Below, one piece after another: positions 11,517-22,143 of a stretch of DNA of 64,000 bases. The stretch comes from Comamonas phosphati (GTDB taxonomy: Bacteria > Pseudomonadota > Gammaproteobacteria > Burkholderiales > Burkholderiaceae_C): NCBI RefSeq assembly GCF_014637085.1, contig NZ_BMEU01000010.1, positions 93,101 to 157,100 on the forward strand. The letters are read 5' to 3'. How positions within the stretch are numbered: position 1 is the stretch's first letter; each line of letters opens with the position of its first letter. The position numbers and the translations under genes are program-made. The notes below the pieces were generated by a model. That model worked only from the letters and a program-made list of their open reading frames with translations, had not been told where the DNA came from and searched no databases.

Positions 11517-12176
11517 ATGACCGAAGCCGCCACACTGCACTCCCTGCCCCTGTTCCCGCTGGGCACCGTCCTCTTTCCGCAGGGGCTGCTGAGCCTGCGG
11601 GTCTTCGAGGTGCGCTACCTCGACATGGTGCGCAAATGCCAGGCCGCGGATGCCCTGTTCGGCGTGGTGGCGCTGCAGTCCGGCCGCGAAGTGCGCAAGG
11701 CCGGAGCCCAGCCCGAACTGCTGCATGCCGAAGGCACGCTGGCCAGGCTGACGCGGCTGGAAACCGTGCAGCTCGGGCTGATGCATCTGCAATGCCAGGG
11801 CCAGCAGCGCTTTCGCATCCTCGGCAGCCGGCAGCTGCCCCACGGCCTCTGGGTGGCCGACGTGGAGCTTTTGCCTCATGACGCGGAGATCGCCATTCCC
11901 CAGCATCTGCGCAGCGTCGCCCACGCGCTGGCCCAGGTGCTGCTGCAGCTGCATGCCCGCGCCCAGGACCCCGACCACGCCCGGTTGCCCACGCCGCGCC
12001 AGATGAACGATTGCGGCTGGGTCGCCAACCGCTGGGCCGAGCTGCTGCCCCTGCCGCTGGCCGTCAAGCAGCAGCTGATGACCCTGGACAGCCCCTTGCT
12101 GCGCCTGGAGCTGATCGCCGACCAGCTGGAGCGCAACGGCATCGACAGCGGTGACGCCTCCTCGGCAGCCACCTAG
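11517..12176 (+). CDS. Lon substrate-binding-domain protein (peptidase S16 N-domain-like)
   Basis: 219 residues. The N-terminal part (LHSLPLFPLGTVLFPQGLLSLRVFE as a strand-loop region, then YLDMVRKC) is typical of the LON N-terminal/PUA-like domain found without protease or ATPase parts in many proteobacteria. There are no Walker motifs and no Ser-Lys catalytic pair, so this is a stand-alone substrate-domain protein of unknown role. The gene is followed by a family B repeat and then lysS. The start has no strong ribosome-binding site but gives the family N-terminus. Confidence 0.75.
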   Translation: MTEAATLHSLPLFPLGTVLFPQGLLSLRVFEVRYLDMVRKCQAADALFGVVALQSGREVRKAGAQPELLHAEGTLARLTRLETVQLGLMHLQCQGQQRFRILGSRQLPHGLWVADVELLPHDAEIAIPQHLRSVAHALAQVLLQLHARAQDPDHARLPTPRQMNDCGWVANRWAELLPLPLAVKQQLMTLDSPLLRLELIADQLERNGIDSGDASSAAT

Positions 12177-12190
12177 CGCAAGTGCGCCTT

Positions 12191-12230
12191 GAGGGGGCCA
12201 TTTTTGCCGTGGGCTGGCCTTGCGGCAAAA
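12191..12230 (+). repeat. Dispersed hairpin repeat, family B, copy 1
   Basis: A 40-base element beginning GAGGGGGCCATTTTTGCC and ending GCGGCAAAA. A second copy at 54025-54064 is identical at 33 of 40 positions. The ends can pair (TTTTGCC with GGCAAAA), so it folds as a hairpin. It lies 14 bases behind the Lon-domain gene and about 97 bases ahead of lysS. Confidence 0.65.
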
Positions 12231-12326
12231 AAAACTAAAATCGCGGGTTCGGGCCGCAAGCCGTGCGGCTGCACTTTCCGGCCTTTTTGCCTTTATTCCC
12301 GGCGCCTGGCGCTGGCGCTCATTTTC

Positions 12327-13871
<1,545 letters not shown>

Positions 13872-13889
13872 AGCCGGAACTCCGCAAAC

Positions 13890-13933
13890 AATAGCTGCCA
13901 GCCCTTTACCAGAAAGGGCTGGCAGCTATTTTC
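13890..13933 (+). terminator. Intrinsic terminator after lysS
   Basis: Eighteen-base arms AATAGCTGCCAGCCCTTT (13890-13907) and AAAGGGCTGGCAGCTATT (13913-13930), loop ACCAG, then TTT. The arm AATAGCTGCCAGC also resembles AATAGCTTCAAGC at 31368, suggesting these terminator arms belong to a dispersed family. Confidence 0.88.
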
Positions 13934-13937
13934 ACAT

Positions 13938-14399
13938 ATGGTGCGTAAAACAGGCCGGCCACAACCCGTGGCCATACTCGCCCACCATGCACATCCCCAA
14001 TACCGGGCGCAAGCGCGGCGGCGCCACGAAGCCGGCCAAGGCCATGGCGCGACCGTCCAGCGTTGGGGTTGGTCCGACCACAGCCAGCAGGAGGCCGATG
14101 CCCCTGCCCAGCAGCGGGCAGGGGAGGCGTCAATGCCCTGTTGGCCGCCAATACACGGCACGGCAACTGGAGCCGGCTTCGAACGCATGGAGTGGCGCGG
14201 CGAATACGGGCTGGACGGCGACACGGTGCCGACGCGCAACAGCTATGGCGCCCACTGCCTCAATACCGAGCAGCTGGGGCAAGGCTCCACCTGCCCGCAG
14301 GCCCAGGCCTTTGTGCAATGGAATGCAATCTCCAGACCGTACTGCCGCTGGCCTGAGCCACTTCCAGACATGTGTGGACATTGTTTTACATCAATGTAA
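13938..14399 (+). pseudogene. Possible degraded conserved hypothetical gene
   Basis: A 153-codon open frame with poor start context. Its middle has RWGWSDHSQQEADA followed by AQQRA, and further on VPTRNSYGAHCLNTEQ. From memory, a betaproteobacterial family of uncharacterised proteins has similar spaced motifs (GWGWS-x-x-S with an EA...RA helix, then TRN-x-YGA-x-x-LNT). The flanking parts do not look like coding sequence and the usual end after LNT is absent, so I read this as a decayed remnant, perhaps with frameshifts. The low-GC tail near 14380-14440 (ATGTAAGAAAAAGATTG) is more likely the promoter region of the next gene. Confidence 0.35.
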
Positions 14400-14503
14400 G
14401 AAAAAGATTGTTAAAGTAACAAAAAACTACACATAACTAAGCCAGACCGCCCAGCCGCCCTTTTTTCATGCGATCCCGACGGGATCAAGAGACCTGCTGC
14501 CAC

Positions 14504-15562
14504 ATGTCCGCCATTCCACCCCCGAGTCTCGAACGCTCAGCCATTGAATCGGACGCTGCGCGTTTCACGCCGCAGGATGCCAGCGCGCCGTTTTCCGTTC
14601 TCGTGGTGGAAGACCAGCCCTCCGTGCGCGCGGCCCTGGTCAAGGAACTGCGCCAGGCGGGCGTGAGCGAGGTGCTGGAAGCGGAAAACGGTCGGGCGGC
14701 CCTGGCGCTGTTCCGCAGCCGGCGCCCGGATCTGGTGCTGCTGGACATACGCCTGCCCGGCGAGGACGGCTACTGGGTGGCGCGCCAGTTGCGGGAGTCC
14801 GAGCGCGGCGAATGGACACCCATCATCTTCCTCTCGGGCCTGGACAATGACCTGGACGTCTGGCGCGGCATCGAAGCCGGTGGCGACGACTACCTGGTCA
14901 AGCCCGTCAAACCCATTGTGCTGATCGCCAAGCTGCGCGCCATGCGGCGTCTGCTGGACATGCGCCGGCGCCTCGTGGCCCTGTCGGGCGAGCTGCATCT
15001 GGCCAACCAGAAGCTCAATGAAATGGTGGAACTGGACTCGCTCACGAGCCTGGTCAACCGGCGCGGCATGGACCGGATACTGCATACCGAGATCGCCGCA
15101 GCCCGCCGCGAGGGCAAGCCGCTGACGCTGATGCTCTGCGACCTCGACCACTTCAAGAAATTCAACGACACCTACGGCCACGTCCAGGGCGATGAGTGCC
15201 TCAAGCATGTGGGCCGACTGCTGCGCGAAGTCTGCATGCGCCCGCGCGACATTGCCGCCCGCTACGGCGGCGAGGAGTTCGCCCTCATCCTGCCCAACAC
15301 GCCGCGCTCGGGCGCCATGACCTTCGCGCGGGCCCTGGGGCAGATGCTCAAATCCCTCAAGATCCGACCGCCCAATGCCCCCGGGGATCTGCAACTGACG
15401 TTATCAGGTGGCATCACCACCTGCATTCCGGATGAGAACACCAGCGCGGAAACCATGCTGATGCGCGCCGACGAAGCCCTTTACGCGGCCAAGACACATG
15501 GGCGCAACCGCTTCTTCAGCTTCGAAATGCAGATGGACACCATCGAGCAAAGACAGCTTTGA
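14504..15562 (+). CDS. Response regulator with GGDEF diguanylate cyclase domain
   Basis: Predicted to make c-di-GMP under control of a receiver domain. From the ATG at 14504 it has 352 residues: REC domain about 31-150 with acidic pocket VVEDQ, phospho-acceptor D81 (LVLLDIRLPGEDG) and conserved Lys in YLVKPVKP; a linker helix about 155-190; GGDEF domain with DSLTSLVNRRG, DLDHFKKFNDTYGH and the active motif GGEEF (255-259). An allosteric I-site RPRD sits five residues before GGEEF, so product inhibition is likely. No histidine kinase is nearby. An in-frame ATG at 14468 would add 12 residues, and neither start has a clear ribosome-binding site. Confidence 0.92.
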   Translation: MSAIPPPSLERSAIESDAARFTPQDASAPFSVLVVEDQPSVRAALVKELRQAGVSEVLEAENGRAALALFRSRRPDLVLLDIRLPGEDGYWVARQLRESERGEWTPIIFLSGLDNDLDVWRGIEAGGDDYLVKPVKPIVLIAKLRAMRRLLDMRRRLVALSGELHLANQKLNEMVELDSLTSLVNRRGMDRILHTEIAAARREGKPLTLMLCDLDHFKKFNDTYGHVQGDECLKHVGRLLREVCMRPRDIAARYGGEEFALILPNTPRSGAMTFARALGQMLKSLKIRPPNAPGDLQLTLSGGITTCIPDENTSAETMLMRADEALYAAKTHGRNRFFSFEMQMDTIEQRQL

Positions 15563-15721
15563 TCCCCTGAATGCGTGTTCATGCGCTCTACGCACCCGCG
15601 TTGGAGCGCCATCGCCATGGCAACGCCGGCCGCACAAAACGCGGCCCAGCCTGGCGCCTGACACGGCTCGCGAAGCAAAAGGAGCTCCTCCGGAAGCCCT
15701 TTGGCGCGGCTGGCGCAGCCG

Positions 15722-16939
15722 TCAGGGCCGGCGCGGCACCACCCTGCCGGCCGCCAGCTTGGCGTTGGCGCGGGCCGTATCCACGTCGGCGGCGCGCGCC
15801 ACCGCCACGCCCATGCGGCGGCGGGTAAAGCTCTCGGGCTTGCCGAACAGGCGCAGGTCGGTACCGGGAACGGCCAGGGCTCGATCCACGCCGTCGAATA
15901 CCAGGCCTTCGGCATCCTGGCCGCCGTAGATCACGGCACTGGCGCCGGGATTGCGCAGGCTGGTGTCCACGGGCAGCCCCAGGATGGCACACGCATGCAG
16001 CTCGAACTCGCTCTGCCACTGGGTGGCCAGCGTCACCAGGCCCGTGTCGTGCGGGCGCGGCGAAACTTCGCTGAACCAGACCTGATCGCCCTTGACGAAC
16101 AGCTCCACGCCGAACAGGCCCAGGCCGCCCAGGTCGTCGGTCACGGCCTGGGCGATCTGGCGCGATTTTTCCAGTGCCGCAGCCTGCATGGGCTGGGGCT
16201 GCCAGCTTTCCACATAATCGCCCGCCTGCTGGATATGGCCTATCGGGTCGCAGAAATGCGTCTGGACCTGGCCGTCGGCCCCTTTGGCGCGCACGGTGAG
16301 CTGGGTGATCTCGTAGTCGAAGTCGATGAAGCCTTCGACGATGATGCGGCCGTGGCTCACGCGGCCGCCGGCCATGGCGTAATCCCAGGCCTTGGCCACA
16401 TCGGCCGGGCCGTCGATCTTGCTCTGGCCCTTGCCCGAGCTGCTCATCACCGGCTTGACCACGCAGGGGTAGCCGATGGCCGGTTGGCCGTCCGAGCCGT
16501 CAATGGCGGCCTGCAGCTCGTCCAGCGCATCGCAGAAGCGGTAGGGGCTGGTCGGCAGGCCCAGGGTTTCGGCGGCCAGGCGGCGGATGCCTTCGCGGTC
16601 CATGGTCAGGCGGGTGGCGCGGGCCGTGGGCACCACGGTGACCACGCCGGCGGCCTCCAGCTGTTCCAGCATGGGCGTGGCAATGGCTTCGATCTCGGGG
16701 ACGACGAGATCGGGTTTCTCGGCCTCGATCAGTGCCTTGAGCTGTGCCGGATCGCTCATGGTGATGGTGCGCGCATGGTGGGCCACCTGGTGGCCGGGCG
16801 CGTTCTCGTAGCGGTCCACGGCAATGGTTTCCACGCCGAGGCGCTGCAGCGCGATCAGCACTTCCTTGCCCAGTTCGCCGCTGCCCAGCAGCATGACTTT
16901 GGTGGCATTGGGGGAGAGAGGGGTTCCTAGAGTGGTCAT
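15722..16939 (-). CDS. purT: Formate-dependent phosphoribosylglycinamide formyltransferase
   Basis: ATP-grasp enzyme that forms formyl-GAR from GAR, formate and ATP in purine synthesis. The protein is 405 residues: N-terminal nucleotide-binding [15 protein letters not shown]-grasp parts [16 protein letters not shown] and [20 protein letters not shown], and HDTGLVTL, all diagnostic of PurT rather than PurK. I start at 16939 ([12 protein letters not shown]); the frame continues upstream without a better start. It lies 30 bases from the small secreted-protein gene on the same strand. Confidence 0.96.
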   Translation of the reverse strand: MTTLGTPLSPNATKVMLLGSGELGKEVLIALQRLGVETIAVDRYENAPGHQVAHHARTITMSDPAQLKALIEAEKPDLVVPEIEAIATPMLEQLEAAGVVTVVPTARATRLTMDREGIRRLAAETLGLPTSPYRFCDALDELQAAIDGSDGQPAIGYPCVVKPVMSSSGKGQSKIDGPADVAKAWDYAMAGGRVSHGRIIVEGFIDFDYEITQLTVRAKGADGQVQTHFCDPIGHIQQAGDYVESWQPQPMQAAALEKSRQIAQAVTDDLGGLGLFGVELFVKGDQVWFSEVSPRPHDTGLVTLATQWQSEFELHACAILGLPVDTSLRNPGASAVIYGGQDAEGLVFDGVDRALAVPGTDLRLFGKPESFTRRRMGVAVARAADVDTARANAKLAAGRVVPRRP

Positions 16940-16970
16940 GGAGTGATCCGGCAAAGATAAAAAAGATGGC

Positions 16971-17381
16971 TCAGCGTCCGTCGGCGGCAGCCGGCACCAG
17001 CGCATAGTGCTGGATGCGGCAAGACCCGCGCTGCTTGCATTCGCCGTCCAGGTAGCGGTAGCGCACCTTCACGGTCTCGCCGGCTTTGGGCCACTGGCGC
17101 CGCGGCACTTCGGCCCGGTGATCGGCCGCTTCGGGCCTGAAGCTCAGGGCCGCGCCAGGCTGCGGGCATTCCGCATCACCCCATGCCTGGGTATCGACCA
17201 CACGGGTCTGCAGCTGTTTGGAGGAAGTCTGCTTGTCGCGCACCTTCACGCCCAGATCGCAGATCTGCCACTGTCCGGCCATGGCCGGAGCCGTCGCTGC
17301 AGCCAGCAGCATAGTGAGCAGGGCGCCCAGAACCGGGCCGGCCGTCTGCTTTCGATATTGCTTGGGGTATTCAGTAGTCAT
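16971..17381 (-). CDS. Uncharacterised secreted protein
   Basis: 136 residues with a clear Sec signal ([19 protein letters not shown], cleavage near AMA-GQ at about residue 35). The mature part has four cysteines (CDLG, CPQP, CKQRGSC), suggesting disulfides in the periplasm. No enzyme motif is recognised. It sits between purT and an uncharacterised gene, on the same strand, in an apparent pfkA-to-purT transcript. Confidence 0.7.
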   Translation of the reverse strand: MTTEYPKQYRKQTAGPVLGALLTMLLAAATAPAMAGQWQICDLGVKVRDKQTSSKQLQTRVVDTQAWGDAECPQPGAALSFRPEAADHRAEVPRRQWPKAGETVKVRYRYLDGECKQRGSCRIQHYALVPAAADGR

Positions 17382-17402
17382 AGATGTGATCGGAAAATTT
17401 GA

Positions 17403-17873
17403 TCAATGCGTCAGCCCGCCGGCCTTGGCCCCGCGCTGCGGAATCTCCTCGCGCGCAAAGTCGAGTTCCGGCGTCCATACGGCATCGTCCCAGTTCCAGG
17501 GGCTGCCGGCCTGCTCCAGGCTCAACACATGCACGCCGGACAGGTCCTTGACCCTGTCCTTGAGCCAGGTGATCTGGTCGTCGCGCACAAACACCAGGCA
17601 GCTCACGCCCCAGTCTGGCGACACGATGCCATGGGCCTGCAACTGGGCAAGCAAGGGTGCATACCAGCGCTCCGCGCGCTCGTTGATGCGGCCGGCCAGC
17701 GCCAGCGGATAGCCCGAGGCGGACACTTCCACCACGCAGACTTCGCGCCGCGCCGGGCGCAGCGCCACAAAGGCCGGGCACTGCCAGCCGTCGGCCACCT
17801 CGTACTTGGGCGCCACAAAGGTTTCGCCATTGGCCGTGAGCAGTTGCATCACGGCTTCTTCATGCCGGTCCAT
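17403..17873 (-). CDS. Uncharacterised protein, possible PD-(D/E)XK-like fold
   Basis: 156 residues, starting 11 bases after the pfkA stop with an excellent AAGGAGA ribosome-binding site, so co-transcribed with pfkA. An N-terminal helix (HEEAVMQLL) is followed by CPAFVAL and then VCVVEVSASG, then a helix INERAERWYAPLLAQL and a strand VSCLVFVRDD. The helix-strand-turn-strand order, with acidic E in VVEV, resembles PD-(D/E)XK nuclease-like folds, but the position where the catalytic Asp would stand is Ala and the Lys is Ser. If the fold is right it is probably not an active nuclease. Function unknown. Confidence 0.65.
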   Translation of the reverse strand: MDRHEEAVMQLLTANGETFVAPKYEVADGWQCPAFVALRPARREVCVVEVSASGYPLALAGRINERAERWYAPLLAQLQAHGIVSPDWGVSCLVFVRDDQITWLKDRVKDLSGVHVLSLEQAGSPWNWDDAVWTPELDFAREEIPQRGAKAGGLTH

Positions 17874-17884
17874 GTCCGTCTCCT

Positions 17885-18949
17885 TCAGCCGGGCGATTTC
17901 TCGCCCAGGCAGATGCCGATGTCGCGCGCCATGGTGATGAGGTCGCTGTCCAGCGGCACGGTGCGCTGGGTGTTGGCCACGTCGGCAATCGCCACGCTGC
18001 CGATCCTGCCGTCCTGCAGCGTCACCATACGGCCGAACTGCCCGCCCAGCACCAGCTGCGCCGCATGGTGGCCGAAGCGCGTGGCCAGCACGCGGTCGAA
18101 CGGGGTCGGGTCTCCGCCGCGCTGCACATGGCCCAGCACCGTGGTGCGCACCTCGCTCTTGAGGTGGGGCTGCAGCTGCGCACGCAGCACATGGCCCACA
18201 CCGCCCAGGCGCACGGGATCGGGGCTGTGCTCTACGCGTTCGCGCACCGTGAGGCTGGTCCCGCTTTCCTTGGCCCCCTCGCCTATGCAGATGATGGTGT
18301 AGCGCTGGCGCTGCTCGCGCTGGCGGCAGACCTCAATGACGGTCTGCAGGTCGTAGTCGATCTCGGGCAGCAAAATGATGTCGGCCGCGCCGGCAATGCC
18401 CGACTCCAGCGCCAGCCAGCCCGCGTGGCGGCCCATGGTCTCCACGATCATCACGCGGTGGTGGCTCATGGCCGTGCTCTCGATGCGGCGCAGGCTTTCG
18501 GTCACCGTGGCCACGGCCGTATCGAAGCCGAAGCTGCGCTCGCAGCTGGCGATGTCGTTGTCTATGGTCTTGGGCACGCCCACGCAGTGCAGGCCAATCT
18601 GGCGCAGGCCGTGGGCCAGGCTCATGGTGCCGTCGCCGCCTATGACCACGGCCACATCCAGGCCCAGCGCCTGCACGTTGCTTTGCACCTGGGCCAGCGT
18701 GGCCTCGTCACGCAGCGGATTGGCGCTGTTGCTGGTGCCGAGGATGGTGCCGCCGATGTGCAAAATGCCCGAGACCTCGTCCCAGTCCAGGGGCTTGACG
18801 CGTGGCTGCTCGTCCATCAGGCCTTCAAAGCCGTCGGCAATGCCCAGCACCTCGCACTGACCATGATTGATCAAGGACTTGGTGACCGCACGGATCACTG
18901 CATTGAGACCGGGGCAGTCGCCACCGCCAGTCAGCACACCAACGCGCAT
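17885..18949 (-). CDS. pfkA: 6-phosphofructokinase
   Basis: Phosphorylates fructose 6-phosphate. The 354-residue protein has the PFK family motifs GGGDCPGLN (residues 8-16), GGDGTMSLAHG (104-114), GVPKTIDNDI (124-133) and ETMGRHAGWLAL. The residue that decides phosphoryl donor at the GGDG(T) position is Gly (ATP type), while the residue before TIDND is Lys (found in PPi-type and in the 'mixed' ATP enzymes). I therefore predict ATP use with an atypical site, not certain. A GGAG site precedes the ATG at 18949; a TTG 5 codons upstream is unlikely. Functional PFK is uneven in Comamonadaceae, so its presence is worth noting. Confidence 0.88.
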   Translation of the reverse strand: MRVGVLTGGGDCPGLNAVIRAVTKSLINHGQCEVLGIADGFEGLMDEQPRVKPLDWDEVSGILHIGGTILGTSNSANPLRDEATLAQVQSNVQALGLDVAVVIGGDGTMSLAHGLRQIGLHCVGVPKTIDNDIASCERSFGFDTAVATVTESLRRIESTAMSHHRVMIVETMGRHAGWLALESGIAGAADIILLPEIDYDLQTVIEVCRQREQRQRYTIICIGEGAKESGTSLTVRERVEHSPDPVRLGGVGHVLRAQLQPHLKSEVRTTVLGHVQRGGDPTPFDRVLATRFGHHAAQLVLGGQFGRMVTLQDGRIGSVAIADVANTQRTVPLDSDLITMARDIGICLGEKSPG

Positions 18950-19004
18950 TCGGGGGTTCTCCAAAAAACAGGGCCGGCCTCTATCATCCCACGCCGCGAA
19001 GCAG

Positions 19005-20804
19005 TCAAAAAGCGGGCATCACAGAGGAAAGGCCAACCGCGCGGATTTCGCCCGTCTCGGCATCGAGCACCCAGCGCCGGTCATGGAAGCGCGCCACGCT
19101 GTCGCGGTGGGCCACGGAGACCAGCGCCCCACCCCGCTCGCCCACCAGTTGCACCAGGCGCGCATAGACCTCGGCCTCGGTCGCAGCGTCCAGCGCGCTG
19201 CTGGCTTCGTCGGCAAACACCCAGGCCGGCCGCTTGAGCAGCACGCGCGCAATCGCCAGGCGCTGGCGCTCGCCGCCCGAGAGCACCGCATTCCAGGCTG
19301 CCTGCCGATCCAGTTGCCCCACCAGCCGCGGCAGCTGCGCGTCGATCAGCGCCTGCTCCAGCGCCGTATCGGCATAACGCGAGGCCGTCCCGGGATAGGC
19401 CAGCGCATCGCGCAGGCTGCCGTCGGGGAAATAAGGGCGCTGGGGAATGAACATGGCATCCGCGGGCCGCTGCACGCGCCCCTTGGCAAACGGCCAGATG
19501 CCCGCGAACACGCGCAGCAGCGTGGACTTGCCGCTGCCCGAGGGGCCGCTGATCAGCAGCCTGTCGCCGGGCTGCACGCTCAGCTCGCCGGCCCGCATGA
19601 TGCACTCGCCATTGGGCAGATTCACCTCCAGCGCCTGGGCATGCAAATACGGGTGTGTGTGCGGGCCGGCCTGCAGGCTGACACTCTCGGGCGCGCTCTC
19701 CTCGCCGTGCAGGCTGGCGTCGAAACCGCCCAGGCGATTGGTGGTGGCGCGCCAGGCCGCGATGTCGGCGTAGTTGTTGACGATCCAGCTCAGCGAGTCC
19801 TGCACCTGGTTGAAGGCCGAGGCGATCTGCATCAGCTGGCCCAGCTGGATGGCGCCGCTGAAAAAGCGCGGCGCCGCGATGACGAACGGGAACACCACGG
19901 CCGCCTGGCCGAAGAAATTGGTGAACCAGGTCAGGTTCTTCTGCTTGCGGATGAGCTGCAGATAATTGGCCAGCGCCTCCGAAAAGCGCAGCGACAGCTG
20001 CGCGCCCTCCACACGCTCGCCGCCGTCCAGCGCAATGGCTTCGGAATGCTCGCGCACGCGGATCATGTGGTGGCGGAAATTGGCCTCCAGCTGTTGCTGG
20101 CGGTTGTTGAGCCAGACCTGGGGCTTGCCGATCCAGAAGGTGATGGCGCTGCCCACCAGGCAGTACAGCACGGCCATCCAGACCATGAAGCCGGGGACGT
20201 GCAGCTCGCCGCCGCCCAGCAGCTGCGGCAGGCCCACATCCATGGCCGAGCTCAGGCCCCACAGGATGCCGACAAAGCTCACGAAGGTGACGCAGGCATT
20301 GAGCAGCCCCATGGTCAGCGAGACCGTGTAGGTGCTGAAGAGGTTGAGGTCTTCCTGGATACGCTGGTCGGGGTTGTCCGGCACCCCGGAGCCTTTACCG
20401 TAACGCCCCAGCTCCAGCCGGTAGAAAGCCTGGTGCGCCAGCCAGCGCCCCAGCATGTGCTGCGTGAGCCAGCGCCGCCAGTTCAGCTGCAGCAGCTGGG
20501 TCAGATAGAACTTGTAGACCGCGATGACGATATAGGCCAGCGCCAGCCAGAGAAAACGCCACAGCTGCTGCCAGAACACATCGGCCTGCTTGTTCTGCAG
20601 CGCGTCGTAGAACACGCGGTTCCACTCGTTGATCTGCACCAGCATGAACACCGCCGCCAGATTGAGCGCCACGATGGCGGCCAGCAGGCCCCAGGCCTTG
20701 GCCTTTTGCTCGGAAACGAAGTACGGCCGGCTCAGGTCGAAGGCCTGCCTGAAAACATGGATGCGGCTATGCCGAGCAGCAGATGCTGGCGCGGTGATGG
20801 TCAT
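19005..20804 (-). CDS. ABC transporter, fused permease-ATPase (SbmA/BacA-YddA type)
   Basis: 599 residues in one chain: an N-terminal membrane domain with about six helices (for example LLAAIVALNLAAVFMLVQI), containing the SbmA/BacA-like segment NEWNRVFYDALQNKQ and a conserved NPDQRIQED, then an ATPase domain with Walker A SGPSGSGKSTLL, signature LSGGERQRLAIA and Walker B VFADEASSALD. The NPDQRI and DAL patterns are those of the YddA/Rv1819c-like group, implicated in uptake or export of peptides or vitamin B12-type compounds. Substrate unknown. An AGAGG site precedes the ATG. It stands alone between nagZ and pfkA. Confidence 0.88.
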   Translation of the reverse strand: MTITAPASAARHSRIHVFRQAFDLSRPYFVSEQKAKAWGLLAAIVALNLAAVFMLVQINEWNRVFYDALQNKQADVFWQQLWRFLWLALAYIVIAVYKFYLTQLLQLNWRRWLTQHMLGRWLAHQAFYRLELGRYGKGSGVPDNPDQRIQEDLNLFSTYTVSLTMGLLNACVTFVSFVGILWGLSSAMDVGLPQLLGGGELHVPGFMVWMAVLYCLVGSAITFWIGKPQVWLNNRQQQLEANFRHHMIRVREHSEAIALDGGERVEGAQLSLRFSEALANYLQLIRKQKNLTWFTNFFGQAAVVFPFVIAAPRFFSGAIQLGQLMQIASAFNQVQDSLSWIVNNYADIAAWRATTNRLGGFDASLHGEESAPESVSLQAGPHTHPYLHAQALEVNLPNGECIMRAGELSVQPGDRLLISGPSGSGKSTLLRVFAGIWPFAKGRVQRPADAMFIPQRPYFPDGSLRDALAYPGTASRYADTALEQALIDAQLPRLVGQLDRQAAWNAVLSGGERQRLAIARVLLKRPAWVFADEASSALDAATEAEVYARLVQLVGERGGALVSVAHRDSVARFHDRRWVLDAETGEIRAVGLSSVMPAF

Positions 20805-20890
20805 GCGGCCTCTTCTGGTGAAAGTCTGGCCGCCAATTTACCCCTGCCGGCTGAGGCCAGGCTTAAAAGCGGCACATGGCGCCTGCTGAT

Positions 20891-21994
20891 CTAGGGGATG
20901 AGGTCCAGCGCCTGCAGATACGCAGGCTGGCGCATCAGATCGTCCCAGGTCTGCGGCTCGGTCTCGGGCAGCAGGGCCAGGCGGCGCGATTCGGAGTCCT
21001 CGTCGGGCACCCAGCGGCCACCCTGCAGGGCCGCGTCCATGCCGTCGAGCAGTTCGTCCACATGCTCGCCCAGGCCCAGGCTCTGGTTGCACAGCAGCAC
21101 CATGTCACAGCCGGCGTTGAGCGCGGCCAGGGCCGCGTCGGTGTAGCCGATCAGTTGCCCGTCAATGCGGCGCGCGCCTTCCATGCTCAGGTCGTCGCTG
21201 AAGATGGCGCCGTCGTAGCGCAGGCGGCCGCGCAGCACGTCCTTGAGCCATTTCTGGCTGAAGCCCGCGGGGCGCTTGTCCACCTTGGGGTAGATCACGT
21301 GGGCCGGCATCACGGCCGTGAGCACGCTGGACAGCCAGGGATACGGCGCGGCGTCTTCGCTCAGGATGGCCGTGAGGCTGCGCGTGTCGACGGGAATGTC
21401 CACGTGCGAGTCGGCGCGGACGTTGCCATGGCCCGGGAAATGTTTGCCGCAGTTGCCCAGGCCGGCCTGCAGCAGGCCGTGCATCAGGCTTTTGGCCAGG
21501 GTTGCCACCACGCGTGGATCGCGGTGGAAGCTGCGGTCGCCGATGACCGAAGACTCGCCGTAATCCAGGTCCAGCACCGGCGTGAAGCTGAAGTCCACGC
21601 CGCAGGCGCGCAGTTCCGCGCCCAGCACGTAGCCGGCCGCCGTGGCCGCATTCATGGCGCGCATTGCCCCATATCCTTCGCCGCTGCCCGCGCGGTGCTT
21701 GCTGCCCTTGCCGTCATCCATCCACATCTGGCCGAAAACGCGCATGGGCGGCAGGTGGGTGAAGCCGTCGGTGCGAAAGCGCTGCACGCGCCCGCCCTCG
21801 TGGTCCACGCAGATCAGCAGGTCGGGCTTGACCGCCTTGATGTCGGCGCACAGCTGCACCAGGGCCGCACGGCTTTCCCAGTTGCGAGCGAACAGGATGA
21901 TGCCGCCCACAAGAGGATGGGCCAGGCGCTGGCGATCCACGTCGGTGAGCTGCTTGCCGGCGATATCGATGATCAGGGGTGCGTGCATGCTCAT
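20891..21994 (-). CDS. nagZ: Beta-N-acetylhexosaminidase
   Basis: Cytoplasmic glycoside hydrolase family 3 enzyme that removes GlcNAc from recycled muropeptides. 367 residues with CVDHEGGRVQRF, the GH3/NagZ signature KHFPGHGNVRADSHVDIP (residues around 185-200, containing the Asp-His pair) and the nucleophile motif FSDDLSMEGA. ATG at 21994 or 21988 are both possible. It is last in the rnc-era-recO-pdxJ-acpS-nagZ run, separated from acpS by a family A repeat. Confidence 0.95.
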   Translation of the reverse strand: MSMHAPLIIDIAGKQLTDVDRQRLAHPLVGGIILFARNWESRAALVQLCADIKAVKPDLLICVDHEGGRVQRFRTDGFTHLPPMRVFGQMWMDDGKGSKHRAGSGEGYGAMRAMNAATAAGYVLGAELRACGVDFSFTPVLDLDYGESSVIGDRSFHRDPRVVATLAKSLMHGLLQAGLGNCGKHFPGHGNVRADSHVDIPVDTRSLTAILSEDAAPYPWLSSVLTAVMPAHVIYPKVDKRPAGFSQKWLKDVLRGRLRYDGAIFSDDLSMEGARRIDGQLIGYTDAALAALNAGCDMVLLCNQSLGLGEHVDELLDGMDAALQGGRWVPDEDSESRRLALLPETEPQTWDDLMRQPAYLQALDLIP

Positions 21995-22071
21995 AAAGTC
22001 TTCAACAAAAGGCAGATGGTGGGGAAATCAACAAACAGCGCTTGCCACGGGTACGCCTTTGCGGCGAGGCC

Positions 22072-22143
22072 GCCAGCAAGGGCCGCCCCGCAGCAAAGGC
22101 GGCCTTCCCCCTCAGGGGAAGGCGCGCAAGCGACTCAGGGGGG
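22072..22143 (-). repeat. Dispersed intergenic repeat, family A, copy 3
   Basis: On the minus strand it starts CCCCCTGAGTCGC, has the pair CTTCCCC-TGA-GGGGAAG and ends GCGGGGCGGCCCTTGCTGG. The TGA inside CCCCCTGAG is the stop codon of acpS, as for leuD at the left edge of the window. Confidence 0.8.
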
